Translations under genes and position numbers: made by a program
Shown: piece after piece, positions 9,303 through 17,336 of the stretch
Layout: every line of letters starts with the position of its first letter
Position numbering within the stretch: the stretch's first letter is position 1
Notes under the pieces: model-generated
Told to the model about the DNA's origin: nothing
Databases searched by the model: none
The model's input: the letters and a program-made list of their open reading frames with translations, nothing else
From: Scytonematopsis contorta HA4267-MV1
Lineage (GTDB): Bacteria; Cyanobacteriota; Cyanobacteriia; Cyanobacteriales; Nostocaceae
Direction of reading: 5' to 3'
NCBI GenBank assembly: GCA_019359035.1
Contig: JAHHIC010000077.1
Span: 1-48,871, forward strand
DNA: 48,871 nucleotides

Positions 9303-9448
9303 AAGGTTCGTAGTAGCGCTTTAGCGCATCTTTCTTACACCTAAAAGCATTATCCATAGAGAATACAACAGCGTGAAGCTTTTGGGAGCAAATAATATTG
9401 ACTTTCAACACTTGATATAAGAAGCGCTAAAGCGCTACTACGAACCTT
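9303..9448. repeat. foldback element with perfect 25-bp inverted ends
   Basis: The 25 bp at 9303-9327 are the exact reverse complement of 9424-9448. Each arm ends inward in the small palindrome GCGCTAAAGCGC. The 96-bp centre has no coding capacity. The size and structure fit a MITE or similar non-autonomous palindromic element. No clear target-site duplication is visible. Confidence 0.75.
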
Positions 9449-9574
9449 TTAAACTAATATTTATATTTAATTCATATTAAGTTAATTAATTTTACAGAAA
9501 GTTTGTCTTTGCGAATACGGAAAAATATTTGTTGCTATTGAAGCATTTAATAGTCGTCTTAAAAACGTAATTAA

Positions 9575-9967
9575 ATGAAATCTTCGCGTTTCTGGATATT
9601 TGCTTGTTGGGCTTATCTTGGATTTTTAATGTTTGTTAGTATTTCCGCATATTTAAAACTTCTCCCCACAGAATTATCACTATTTCCTCATTACGATACT
9701 GTTCTTCATTTCTTATTAGTCGGACTTGCAGCATTTTTTACTCATCTCGCTCTGAAAAAAAGAAAAGTAACTTTATTAAATATTCCCATACCACTAGCAG
9801 GTCTTCTTGCTTTCGGTGGACGTACAATTGATGAGACTATTCAAATATTCACACCTTCTCGTAGCTTTGATTTGCTTGACCTTGGTGCTGACTTATGCGG
9901 TATTATCTTGTTTCTTTACTTAGCTGAAAAGGTATCTATCAAAAAAGCGTCAGATACTCAAAGTTAA
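9575..9967 (+). CDS. VanZ-like family membrane protein
   Basis: This 130-aa protein has four predicted membrane segments: about 7-27, 43-60 (ending FFTHLALKKRK), 70-83 and 103-120. It shows the VanZ-family pattern: a D-x-x-x-HF-like motif (YDTVLHFLLVGLAA), a central DE-x-x-Q (TIDETIQIFTPSR) and a final D-x-x-x-D-x-x-x-G (FDLLDLGADLCGI). VanZ of Gram-positives gives low-level teicoplanin resistance, but cyanobacterial members have no assigned role. The gene stands alone between two repeat elements. No clear ribosome binding site precedes the ATG. Confidence 0.8.
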   Translation: MKSSRFWIFACWAYLGFLMFVSISAYLKLLPTELSLFPHYDTVLHFLLVGLAAFFTHLALKKRKVTLLNIPIPLAGLLAFGGRTIDETIQIFTPSRSFDLLDLGADLCGIILFLYLAEKVSIKKASDTQS

Positions 9968-10014
9968 AAAAAACTGTATATACCTTCGTCAGTCGTAAAT
10001 ATTACATAAATACC

Positions 10015-10085
10015 ACTTATCCAAAGTTCTCCCCCCTTCCCTTGCAGGGAAGGGGGGTAGGGGGGTTAGGTCTCTTTGTATAAGT
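10015..10085. repeat. short foldback repeat with GC-rich core
   Basis: The outer arms ACTTATCCAAAG (10015-10026) and CTTTGTATAAGT (10074-10085) are inverted with one mismatch. Inside is a perfect 11-bp stem, 10031-10041 with 10047-10057 (C6TTC3 against G3AAG6), with loop TTGCA. It probably folds in RNA and may end transcription of the VanZ-like gene, though no T-run follows. The remaining 300 bp up to devB (10086-10387) show no gene. Confidence 0.65.
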
Positions 10086-10387
10086 AGGTGGGTGGAAATA
10101 AACCACACTTGGGGTTTTCCGGTTAAGACCGCTAAAGGCTTACTGTGAAAGGATTATATCAAGTTTACATTTCGTTACATAGCGGTAAATTTTTCCGTTC
10201 ACCTACTTAACTGAAATAATAAATTTAAATAAATCTAAAATCACAGACTGTTATTTATAACCAGAAAAATATTTTTGCTTCTGGCACAATACAACAAAAA
10301 TTCATTGTATTTTCAGTGACTTATTCATACTGGAAAAAATTATTGCTCAACAGCTATCTACTCAACCGCGCACTTTAAGGAGAAACG

Positions 10388-11569
10388 ATGAATATCAAGC
10401 TTTTATCAAAGCCTGCACATCGAAGGTTGATTGGATTAGTAGTTGCTGCTACTACTTTTGTTGGTGGAATCTCTGTGTATGCGATTTTTCGTTTTGGGCT
10501 ATTAGATGAAAATTTTTCATCAAAGCCAACACAAGCTGCAACAACTGTTAAAAAAGTTACCGCTTTAGCGCGACTAGTACCAGAAGCCGAAGTGATTCGT
10601 CTTTCACCTCCGCTGGTATTAGACGGTGACCGTATTTCCGAGTTGCTCGTAAAAGAGGGGGACAAAGTAAAGAAAGGACAAATTGTAGCAATTCTCGATT
10701 CCAGAGAACGTCTACAAGTTGTATTACAAGAAGCACAAAAAAAAATGAAGTTAGTGCAAGCAAAAATAGCCCAAGTAAAAGCTGGTAATTCATTAGGTGA
10801 GATTGAGGCACAGAAAGCAAATATTGAACGTATAGAAGCACAATTGCAAGGTGACAAGGTAGTGCAATTAGCAAATATTAGGGAATTACAAGCTCAATTA
10901 CAAAATTTTGTTGCAGAATATCAACGCTACCGACAATTACTGCAAGAAGGTGCAATTTCTTACTCAATGCTAGATTCTAAGCGCTTAAATGTAGAAACCG
11001 TCACACAACAATTAAGCGCAGCCGAAGCAGTTCTTCAGCGAATTGAGATTACAGGTAAACAAGAAACCAATCAAGCGAGAGGAAACTTGAGAAAAATTAC
11101 GGAAGTAAGACCGATAGATATAGAAGTGGGAGAAGCAGAATTAGAAGCGGCAAAAGCCACAGTAAAAAAGGCACAAACAGATTTAAATATGACTTATTTA
11201 CGCGCTCCCAAAACCGGACAAATATTAAAAATACACACACACGATGGAGAAAAGATAGGAGCAGAAGGTGTAGCAGATATAGCACAAACCGACCAAATGA
11301 TGGCAGTCGCAGAAATTTATCAAACCGATATTAACAAAATAAAAGTAGGACAAAAAGCAGTTATTACCAGTCAAGCTTTCCCCGAAAAATTACAGGGAGA
11401 AGTAGAACAAATAGGACTAATGGTAGACCGACAAAATATATTTAGTAATCGTCCAGGAGAAAACTTTGACCGTCGCGTAGTATCCGTAAAAATTCGTCTC
11501 ACACCAGAAGACAGCAAGCGAGTATCAGGTTTAACAAATTTACAAGTAATAACAGCAATCTACCTTTAA
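10388..11569 (+). CDS. devB: DevB-like HlyD-family membrane fusion protein
   Basis: This 393-aa protein has one N-terminal membrane segment (about 14-36), a biotinyl-lipoyl-like half (IRLSPPLVLDGDRISELLVK), and a long coiled coil (about 110-260) of Gln/Glu-rich heptads. A second lipoyl half follows (MTYLRAPKTGQILKIHTHDG) and then a beta-barrel region with DINKIKVGQKAVI. This is the periplasmic adaptor of DevBCA-type exporters, which in Anabaena move heterocyst glycolipids or related lipids through a TolC-like channel. A strong AAGGAG lies 5 nt before the ATG. devC follows after 39 bp. The family has several paralogues in heterocyst formers, so the substrate is not fixed by sequence. Confidence 0.88.
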   Translation: MNIKLLSKPAHRRLIGLVVAATTFVGGISVYAIFRFGLLDENFSSKPTQAATTVKKVTALARLVPEAEVIRLSPPLVLDGDRISELLVKEGDKVKKGQIVAILDSRERLQVVLQEAQKKMKLVQAKIAQVKAGNSLGEIEAQKANIERIEAQLQGDKVVQLANIRELQAQLQNFVAEYQRYRQLLQEGAISYSMLDSKRLNVETVTQQLSAAEAVLQRIEITGKQETNQARGNLRKITEVRPIDIEVGEAELEAAKATVKKAQTDLNMTYLRAPKTGQILKIHTHDGEKIGAEGVADIAQTDQMMAVAEIYQTDINKIKVGQKAVITSQAFPEKLQGEVEQIGLMVDRQNIFSNRPGENFDRRVVSVKIRLTPEDSKRVSGLTNLQVITAIYL

Positions 11570-11573
11570 TATA

Positions 11574-11608
11574 ACTCCCTACTCCCCACTCCCCACTCCC
11601 CACTCCCC
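11574..11608. repeat. heptanucleotide tandem repeat directly before devC
   Basis: Five consecutive 7-bp units (ACTCCCT then four ACTCCCC) fill 11574-11608 and end on the base before the devC ATG. This is the short tandemly repeated type known from heterocystous cyanobacteria. It replaces any purine-rich ribosome binding site for devC. Confidence 0.9.
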
Positions 11609-12775
11609 ATGTTCCGTAAATTATTCAACAGAACTCCATTAGCATGGCAACAGTTAAGGCGAGAAAAAAATCGACTACTGGTAGCATTAGCGGGTATTGC
11701 CTTTGCTGACATCTTAATGTTTGCCCAAATGGGATTTGAAGCTTCATTATTTGAAAGTTCAATGGCTCCCCAAAGAAGTTTAAATAGTGATTTAGTACTA
11801 GTTAACCCTCATTTTGAGACTGTATTTGCTATCAAAAGTTTTGATAAAAATAGGTTGTACCAAGCTCTAGCTTTTGATGGAGTGGAATCAGTTAGTCCTT
11901 TACGTATAGCACTAGGAAATTGGAAAAATCCCCAAACAGGTCGTAGTCAAACAATATTAGTGTTTGGTACAGACCCAGCTACCCAAGCATTTAGGTTTCC
12001 GGAAGTGAAGCAGAACTTACAACAATTACAAATTCTAAACACGGCTCTATTTGATGAAGCATCTTATCCAGGTTTTGGTCCCATCACCGAACTTTTTAGA
12101 AAGCAAGGAACTGTAGAGACACAACTTAACGAGGTTAGCATACAAGTCACGGGTTTATTCATCTTAGGAGCCTCCTTTGCAGCTTATGGAAATACAATAG
12201 TCAGCGATTCCACCTTCTTGAACGTTTTCCCTGACCACAGTCCCGACCAAATACAAATTGGTTTGATAAAATTAAGCAACAATGCGAATGTTAAAAAAGT
12301 TGCAGATGAACTGAGAGCAGGCTTACCGAATGATGTGATAGTTTTAACTCGACAAGAATTTGCAGAAGCAGAAAAAAACCATTGGGGCAAAAGTACACCT
12401 ATTGGCTTTATTTTTGGTATTGGTGTAATAGTTTCCTTTATTGTAGGTGGAGTAATAGTTTATCAAATCTTATACGCCGACATTTGCGACCATCTACCAG
12501 AATACGCCACTCTAAAAGCGATGGGATATAGTAACCGCTACTTTTACGCAGTTTTAGCACAAGAAGCTCTTTTACTAGCGGTGTTAGGTTACATCCCAGG
12601 GTTTTTACTGTCAGTTTGTCTATATAAACTTGCAGCCCATGCTACAATCCTACCGATTTTCATGACTGTTGAACGAGCTGTAAAAGTATTTGCTCTAACC
12701 CTAATCATGTGCTTCATCTCCGGTACGATAGCCATGCGAAAACTCAACTCTGCTGACCCTGCAGATGTTTTTTGA
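11609..12775 (+). CDS. devC: DevC-like ABC exporter permease
   Basis: This 388-aa protein starts MFRKLFNRTPLAWQQLRREK and then LLVALAGIAFADILMF, the typical DevC N-terminus with the first membrane helix. A periplasmic domain (about 45-255) follows, then three membrane helices (about 262-288, 312-338 and 350-372) of the FtsX/MacB-like fold. It ends LNSADPADVF, as the family does. It pairs with DevB to form an inner-membrane ABC exporter. The ATPase DevA, normally encoded next, is absent: after devC come repeats and a 68-aa gene. The ATPase must be supplied from elsewhere or the locus is incomplete. The start is set by homology, because the upstream heptamer tract holds no Shine-Dalgarno. Confidence 0.9.
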   Translation: MFRKLFNRTPLAWQQLRREKNRLLVALAGIAFADILMFAQMGFEASLFESSMAPQRSLNSDLVLVNPHFETVFAIKSFDKNRLYQALAFDGVESVSPLRIALGNWKNPQTGRSQTILVFGTDPATQAFRFPEVKQNLQQLQILNTALFDEASYPGFGPITELFRKQGTVETQLNEVSIQVTGLFILGASFAAYGNTIVSDSTFLNVFPDHSPDQIQIGLIKLSNNANVKKVADELRAGLPNDVIVLTRQEFAEAEKNHWGKSTPIGFIFGIGVIVSFIVGGVIVYQILYADICDHLPEYATLKAMGYSNRYFYAVLAQEALLLAVLGYIPGFLLSVCLYKLAAHATILPIFMTVERAVKVFALTLIMCFISGTIAMRKLNSADPADVF

Positions 12776-12779
12776 GGTA

Positions 12780-12860
12780 GAGACGCGATAAATCGCGTCT
12801 CCACCCGTTTATCGCGTCTCCACCCGTTTATCGCGTCTCCACCCGTTTATCGCGTCTCTA
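12780..12860. repeat. palindrome plus 19-bp tandem repeat after devC
   Basis: A 10-bp palindromic pair, GAGACGCGAT (12780-12789) and ATCGCGTCTC (12792-12801), starts 4 bp after the devC stop. The right arm is then repeated with period 19 (CGCGTCTCCACCCGTTTAT at 12794, 12813 and 12832, partial at 12851). The palindrome belongs to the GTAGAGAC-ended family also seen at 34579 and 39939. It could act as a transcription end for devBC. Confidence 0.85.
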
Positions 12861-12956
12861 TTGAGTAAGATTTATAAGAACTGATTTCTCAACCCTGGAT
12901 TCCGTTGTATCCTATATATAGATAGATGGTTATAAAAATTGCGGGGGTAAAACTTT

Positions 12957-13163
12957 ATGACTATTTGGGTAAATGAGCAAATAGACCCGTCTGGCATGAT
13001 TTTTGCTTGTATCGCGACTCTTAGCGAATCCCATGCAAAGGATTGCCATGAATCTTTTGAAGGGAATTTAACTCAACAGCAGAAAATATCTGGTTGGGTA
13101 GCGCGTTTACGAACTGTTGAATCTTGGGATGATGTTCCGGTTAATTCTCTTAAGCTGAGTTAA
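12957..13163 (+). CDS. hypothetical protein, 68 aa
   Basis: This is a small acidic, soluble protein (FACIATLSESHAKDCHESF, then GWVARLRTVESWDDVPVNSL). A GGGGG run 9 nt before the ATG could serve as ribosome binding site. A hairpin at 13230 follows. The gene-like composition and the flanking terminator favour a real gene, but no family is recognised. Confidence 0.5.
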   Translation: MTIWVNEQIDPSGMIFACIATLSESHAKDCHESFEGNLTQQQKISGWVARLRTVESWDDVPVNSLKLS

Positions 13164-13229
13164 TTTGATTTTTAGCTAATATTCATAACCAAATTAAAAG
13201 TAATTTTCCGGAAATACTGATTTTGATGA

Positions 13230-13254
13230 GGATACGATAATTCATATCGTGTCC
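13230..13254 (+). terminator. probable terminator of the 68-aa gene
   Basis: GGATACGAT (13230-13238) pairs with ATCGTGTCC (13246-13254), nine positions with one G-T type mismatch, loop of seven, followed by TTTATT. It lies 67 bp after the stop. Confidence 0.5.
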
Positions 13255-13541
13255 TTTATTGTATATGTATGTATTATATATATGCCCAAAAAATAGAACA
13301 ATATTACTATTTATGATGAGCATTCCTCAACTTACTTATTTCCTTTTATATAAAACAGAATCAGAAAGGAACGCGGTAAAGATTAAGAAAAATTAAGCAA
13401 AATATTAAAAATTAGCAAATAGGCAAAAAATATTCAAATAAACTCTTGCAGTTACATCTGATAGATGATATTCCTGAAAGTATAAGAGATATCATTAATC
13501 TCAATATAAATTAAAAAACTTGTAAAAATAGAATAAAAATT
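13255..13541. other. AT-rich intergenic sequence
   Basis: No coding frame or repeat is seen here. The stretch should hold the promoter of the MMADHC-like gene. No convincing hexamers can be fixed in so AT-rich a sequence. Confidence 0.4.
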
Positions 13542-14096
13542 GTGAGTTATTTCCAAGTGTACGCAGTAATTGCTGGCAGTCCGATTAACTTGCTTAACGA
13601 AGCCGGACAAGCCGTTCAGATATCGATTCATCCTCCGAGTTCGTATATCCGTGCTAATTGCGAACGGATATTACCAGATTGGAAAAACAAATCTTCTATG
13701 TGGGTGGTGATAGTCTTACAGCGCTCATGTTATCAGCTGGTAGAAAAAACTGTTGAGATAGAAGCAGAGAAGGAAAAACTGCGGGAAAAGTTTATGAGGT
13801 TTGCTTTTGATGTCACATTTAACTTGCGCGACCAAGGATATTTAACAGACTTGATTGACCCCCGTACTGGTTATCCTTTGCTTTCTTGTCCCGGAGAAAA
13901 GCCCCACGACGACACTGCTGTTGTCAAAGCTCTACTTAATTACCCCATAATTCAAAATGAGTGTCGGGTTTTAGTACATCCGGTCTGGGGGATGGCTGTG
14001 TATCCTAGCATTTTTATTTCAGAAGCACCACCTGTCATAATTGAATACTTCATCAGAAATATTGCTCCTCTGCATGGTTGGATAGGGGAGAGTTAG
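13542..14096 (+). CDS. MMADHC-like protein (methylmalonic aciduria/homocystinuria type D family)
   Basis: This 184-aa protein starts at a GTG (13542). The C-terminal half carries blocks typical of the cyanobacterial MMADHC-like proteins: LLSCPGEKPHDDTAVVKALL, then CRVLVHPVWGMAVYP and IRNIAPLHGWIGES. In animals MMADHC partners MMACHC to steer cobalamin to methionine synthase or methylmalonyl-CoA mutase. The nitroreductase-related fold is kept but the human targeting regions are missing. Whether the bacterial form handles cobalamin is unproven. No cobalamin gene or riboswitch is near. No Shine-Dalgarno is visible before the GTG. The family call rests on remembered sequence blocks. Confidence 0.75.
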   Translation: MSYFQVYAVIAGSPINLLNEAGQAVQISIHPPSSYIRANCERILPDWKNKSSMWVVIVLQRSCYQLVEKTVEIEAEKEKLREKFMRFAFDVTFNLRDQGYLTDLIDPRTGYPLLSCPGEKPHDDTAVVKALLNYPIIQNECRVLVHPVWGMAVYPSIFISEAPPVIIEYFIRNIAPLHGWIGES

Positions 14097-14120
14097 GAGT
14101 TTTGAGTTTTGAGTTTAGCA

Positions 14121-14339
14121 TTAAATTGCTTTCAGGTTTCGGGATATTTCTACGTATTCCACACCTTCTATATCAGAAAGTGCTTCCGATTTTTCATAAT
14201 CGATTGAACCAGAAATCACTCCAACTTCTGGCATAATATTTTCTACCGTCATACCCGCTGCTCGCAAAGAAGCGGCAACTTCTAATATTTTTTCTAAATG
14301 CTCATCATCGACAGAAATAACTATATTTATCTGAGACAT
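14121..14339 (-). CDS. standalone propeptide/inhibitor-I9-like mini-protein
   Basis: A GGGGA run 9 nt upstream supports the ATG at 14339 (72 aa) over the one at 14354. The sequence INIVISVDDEHLEKILEVAA, then SLRAAGMTVENIMPEVGVIS, then IEGVEYVEISRNLKAI has the beta-alpha-beta, beta-alpha-beta order of subtilisin propeptides (inhibitor I9 type). It lies just downstream of the subtilase gene on the same strand, so it may act as a separate chaperone or inhibitor of that protease. Similar small proteins are sometimes labelled ketohydroxyglutarate aldolase in databases, which the sequence does not support. Confidence 0.7.
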   Translation of the reverse strand: MSQINIVISVDDEHLEKILEVAASLRAAGMTVENIMPEVGVISGSIDYEKSEALSDIEGVEYVEISRNLKAI

Positions 14340-14369
14340 GACTAATTTCCCCATTTAAAAAAACTTAGC

Positions 14370-14392
14370 CTCCTATCAGGTTTTGATAGGAG
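14370..14392 (-). terminator. hairpin between subtilase and mini-protein
   Basis: The perfect 9-bp stem CTCCTATCA (14370-14378) and TGATAGGAG (14384-14392) with a 5-nt loop lies 17 bp after the subtilase stop, read on the minus strand. A run of seven T follows five bases later. It would terminate or attenuate transcription before the mini-protein gene, reducing or separating its expression. Confidence 0.65.
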
Positions 14393-14408
14393 TTAAAAAA
14401 AGAGTGTA

Positions 14409-15587
14409 TTAATCAAAAATTGGAGCTTGAACTAAACCAATACCAACGTCTTGGGAATTAAGGGGTAAACGCTGAGCATTTTGAATTAAAGCTGTCCAAA
14501 GTTCTCGTCCTTTTAATCCAGTGACTTGAGCATATAGTGCAGCGATACCAGCGACATGAGGGGTAGCCATACTTGTACCATTATAACGGTCATATTTTTT
14601 TGACATGGGAACGCTAGAATATACATCAACTCCAGGAGCAGCAATATCAACTTGACCACCTCGTCCAGGAGAAATTCCACCGCAAGAAAAATCGGCAATT
14701 CCTAAGTTAGAATCCAAAGCCGCAACTGCCATAATTGAGGGAGAGTTAGCCGGCATTCCAACAGGTGCAATTTTTCCTTGGCTCCGCTGACTTGAATTAC
14801 CTGCTGCTGCAATAATCAAAGTTCCTCGGTTGAGCGCTCGCTTTGCAACAGTTTCATAAACGCGAGAAAAAGGTTGTCCTGGTTCTACTTCTGCACCCAG
14901 TGACATAGATATTACATGACATCCATTGGTAATAGCCCATTCCATAGCTTGGAGAATCCAACCATCCTCACCACTTCCTCTGTTGTTAAGCACTTTACCT
15001 ACATAAATTTCGGCTTCGTATGCGACTCCATAACGAGGTAATTGAGTTGGATTTAGAGAACCACAAGCAGTTCCAGCGCAATGAGTGCCATGACTATTAC
15101 CGTCTTGTACTTCTTCCCCAGGAACAAATGATTTAGTGTTAATGCTTCGTCCTTGAAAATCTGGGTGTTTTAGGTCTAAACCAGTATCCAAAATTGCGAC
15201 TTTAATACCGCTACCATTAACACTGGAATCCAATTCGCTTACTTTTGTCGCTTGTAAACCCCAAGTAAGTTTTGATTCATCAAATTTAGTTTGAGCGTTA
15301 ACGCTTCTTGTTGCTGAAGTTTGATTAGCCGCATCTACAATAGCGTGAAGATAACCCTCTGGTTCAACTATCAAAAAAGGGCTATTATCTAGACTTCTGG
15401 TGCTAACCGTTAATTGTTCTGGTGGTGCATTCACAATTGCGACACCAAGATTTTCAAAGGTAATGATATCGTTAACACTACGAGTACCAGTCATTTCACT
15501 TAACATTTGTACGCCTTCTGCTACTGCATCATCGCGTAAAACGACCAAACTTCTACCTGTTGTTCCACGCTGATTGGAATTCGTCAT
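14409..15587 (-). CDS. S8 family subtilisin-like serine protease
   Basis: This 392-aa protease has the full catalytic set: Asp134 (VAILDTGLD), His166 (NSHGTHCAGT), the oxyanion Asn264 (AAAGNSS) and Ser339 (NGTSMATPHVAG). Residues 1-115 form a prodomain with a propeptide-like strand pattern (GRSLVVLRDDAVAEGVQMLS). No signal peptide or lipobox is visible, so it is either cytoplasmic or exported by an unusual route. A small I9-like gene follows downstream after a hairpin. It has no cyanobactin precursor or other maturase nearby, so I regard it as a general protease. Confidence 0.93.
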   Translation of the reverse strand: MTNSNQRGTTGRSLVVLRDDAVAEGVQMLSEMTGTRSVNDIITFENLGVAIVNAPPEQLTVSTRSLDNSPFLIVEPEGYLHAIVDAANQTSATRSVNAQTKFDESKLTWGLQATKVSELDSSVNGSGIKVAILDTGLDLKHPDFQGRSINTKSFVPGEEVQDGNSHGTHCAGTACGSLNPTQLPRYGVAYEAEIYVGKVLNNRGSGEDGWILQAMEWAITNGCHVISMSLGAEVEPGQPFSRVYETVAKRALNRGTLIIAAAGNSSQRSQGKIAPVGMPANSPSIMAVAALDSNLGIADFSCGGISPGRGGQVDIAAPGVDVYSSVPMSKKYDRYNGTSMATPHVAGIAALYAQVTGLKGRELWTALIQNAQRLPLNSQDVGIGLVQAPIFD

Positions 15588-15796
15588 AGTTTTGCTTACC
15601 TTCAGTTATACTAAATTTACAAAAATTACTGATGTGTCTGTCTGTCTGTCTTTCTGTAGATGCAGTTGTTTTACTCTATTCAATTCTATATAGTTACAAG
15701 ATTTGCTGTTTATGCACCTCTTAGTAGAAATTAAGGATAAAATTTCACATTTAATCTAAAATTCAGATTTATATTCAAACAAAGCTATTCTTTTCC

Positions 15797-17038
15797 ATGA
15801 AAACTCGTCTTTATTTCAGTAATACTAGGTTATTTTTTTTACCTTTATGCCTCTTGTTACTAGTATCAGGTTGCCAGAATCAACAAAAAGTAACTCAAGA
15901 TGATAAAAAATCGCCTAAGTTAGAGTCACAAAAAACACCATCTTTACCACCTTTATCTCTAGCTGAATTTAGTTCCAAGGAGGATAATTACTTCCTAGAT
16001 AATCAAATATGGGGAGAATCGGGGAAAAAAGCGGATAAAGAAAATTTATTGAAAGCTATTGATTATAGTTTAGCTTATCTGAAAACTAAGGATGCGGAGG
16101 CAGCTTATCAAAACTATATAATCCCAGGAATTACGCGAGAAAGGGTAGAAAAAAGTCTAACAAGATTTCGAGAATTGGTGGTTAGTTCTAAAGATGCAAA
16201 AGAATTACAAGCCGCTGTAAATAAAGAGTTTGTATTCTATAAATCTATTGGCTCTGATAATAAAGGTTCTATTTTATTTACTGGATATTACAAACCAATT
16301 TACGCTGCTAGTCGAAAAGCGACACCAGAGTTTCGTTACCCTATTTATCGTTTACCAGATGATTTTGAATCTTGGACAAAGCCTCATCCTACTCGTTTAG
16401 AATTAGAAGGAAAAGATGCTCTACAAGCTTCAAAAGGAAAATTACGTGGATTAGAATTATTTTGGTTACGTTCGCGTATGGATGCATTTATTGCTCAAGT
16501 TCAAGGTTCTGCTGTACTGGAATTTACTGATAAGACGGAAACCACTATTAACTATGCCGGAAATACTGAGCATGATTATGTCAGTTTAGGTAAAGAGTTA
16601 ATCAAGGATGGAAAATTAGAACAAGAAGGTATCACGCTAGAAAAAGTTATAGGTTATTTAGAAAAAAATCCCGAAGCGCAAAATATTTATTTACCTCGTA
16701 ATCCTAGATTTATCTTTTTTAAAGATACTAAAGGTGCTCCTGCTAGTGGAAGTCTCAGCGTACCAATCACGCAAGAACGGTCAATTGCTACAGATAAATC
16801 ACTTATGCCTCCTGGTGCCCTGGCATTAATTCGTGCTCCTTTTCCTTTTATTAATAAAGGAAAAATAGAACAACGTCTTGTTAGTCGTTATGTTCTTGAC
16901 CAAGATACGGGGGGTGCTATTAAAAGTCCCGGACGAGTTGATTACTATATGGGGGTTGGAAAGGAAGCTGGAGACCGTGCTGGGGGGATTGTTAATAAGG
17001 GTACACTTTACTATATCTTGCTAAAACCAGAAAAATAA
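15797..17038 (+). CDS. mltA: MltA-type membrane-bound lytic murein transglycosylase
   Basis: This 413-aa lipoprotein has a signal peptide ending in a lipobox (LLLLVSGC, Cys26), so it is anchored to a membrane. The MltA barrel domain includes FTGYYKPIYAASRK and FRYPIYRLPDD. The C-terminal 3D domain carries QDTGGAIKSPGRVDYYMGVG with the conserved aspartates, then GNAG-like sequence and a strand to the end. The enzyme cleaves the MurNAc-GlcNAc bond of peptidoglycan to give 1,6-anhydro ends. Length fits the cyanobacterial family. No clear ribosome binding site precedes the ATG. It is a single gene, divergent from the subtilase. Confidence 0.93.
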   Translation: MKTRLYFSNTRLFFLPLCLLLLVSGCQNQQKVTQDDKKSPKLESQKTPSLPPLSLAEFSSKEDNYFLDNQIWGESGKKADKENLLKAIDYSLAYLKTKDAEAAYQNYIIPGITRERVEKSLTRFRELVVSSKDAKELQAAVNKEFVFYKSIGSDNKGSILFTGYYKPIYAASRKATPEFRYPIYRLPDDFESWTKPHPTRLELEGKDALQASKGKLRGLELFWLRSRMDAFIAQVQGSAVLEFTDKTETTINYAGNTEHDYVSLGKELIKDGKLEQEGITLEKVIGYLEKNPEAQNIYLPRNPRFIFFKDTKGAPASGSLSVPITQERSIATDKSLMPPGALALIRAPFPFINKGKIEQRLVSRYVLDQDTGGAIKSPGRVDYYMGVGKEAGDRAGGIVNKGTLYYILLKPEK

Positions 17039-17050
17039 ATATCTCTCCCT

Positions 17051-17077
17051 CTTGTGGGGTGGGCATCCTTGCCCGCC
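17051..17077. repeat. dispersed 20-bp repeat within a hairpin
   Basis: CTTGTGGGGTGGGCATCCTT at 17051-17070 occurs again in exact inverse orientation at 31066-31085. Here GGGTGGGC and GCCCGCCC fold into a stem just after the mltA stop, so this copy may end mltA transcription. The rest of the gap to lemA (17078-17336) shows only short AT-rich and TTAGCAAT-like repeats. Confidence 0.65.
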
Positions 17078-17336
17078 CAGTGTATAAGTTATGTTAGTGA
17101 CCCATTATATAAGTAATTAATTTAAGATTATACGAACCGCCAAGGAGCCAAGGGAGCCAAGAGAAGGGTTTTAACGTACCTTCATTTTGCATCAGTAAAT
17201 ATTCTTAATTGTTATTACAGAAGACAAAATACATTCAGCAGGAATAAAGTTGAATGAAGAATAAAACTTTCTTTAAAACCCCAGTCAGCAATTAGCAATT
17301 CTCCATTAGCCATTAGCAATATTCTTAACTTGAAGT

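Noticed and set aside
10086-10387. NtcA-type site (GTA-N8-TAC) upstream of devB
   Set aside because: GTTTAC and GTTACA motifs are present but no correctly spaced GTA-N8-TAC was found by eye.
10375-10857. Minus-strand frame of 160 aa within devB
   Set aside because: It is the antisense shadow of devB, Cys/Ser-rich with no known domain.
14121-14339. Ketohydroxyglutarate aldolase label for the 72-aa protein
   Set aside because: The product is far too short for an aldolase barrel and its pattern fits a protease propeptide.
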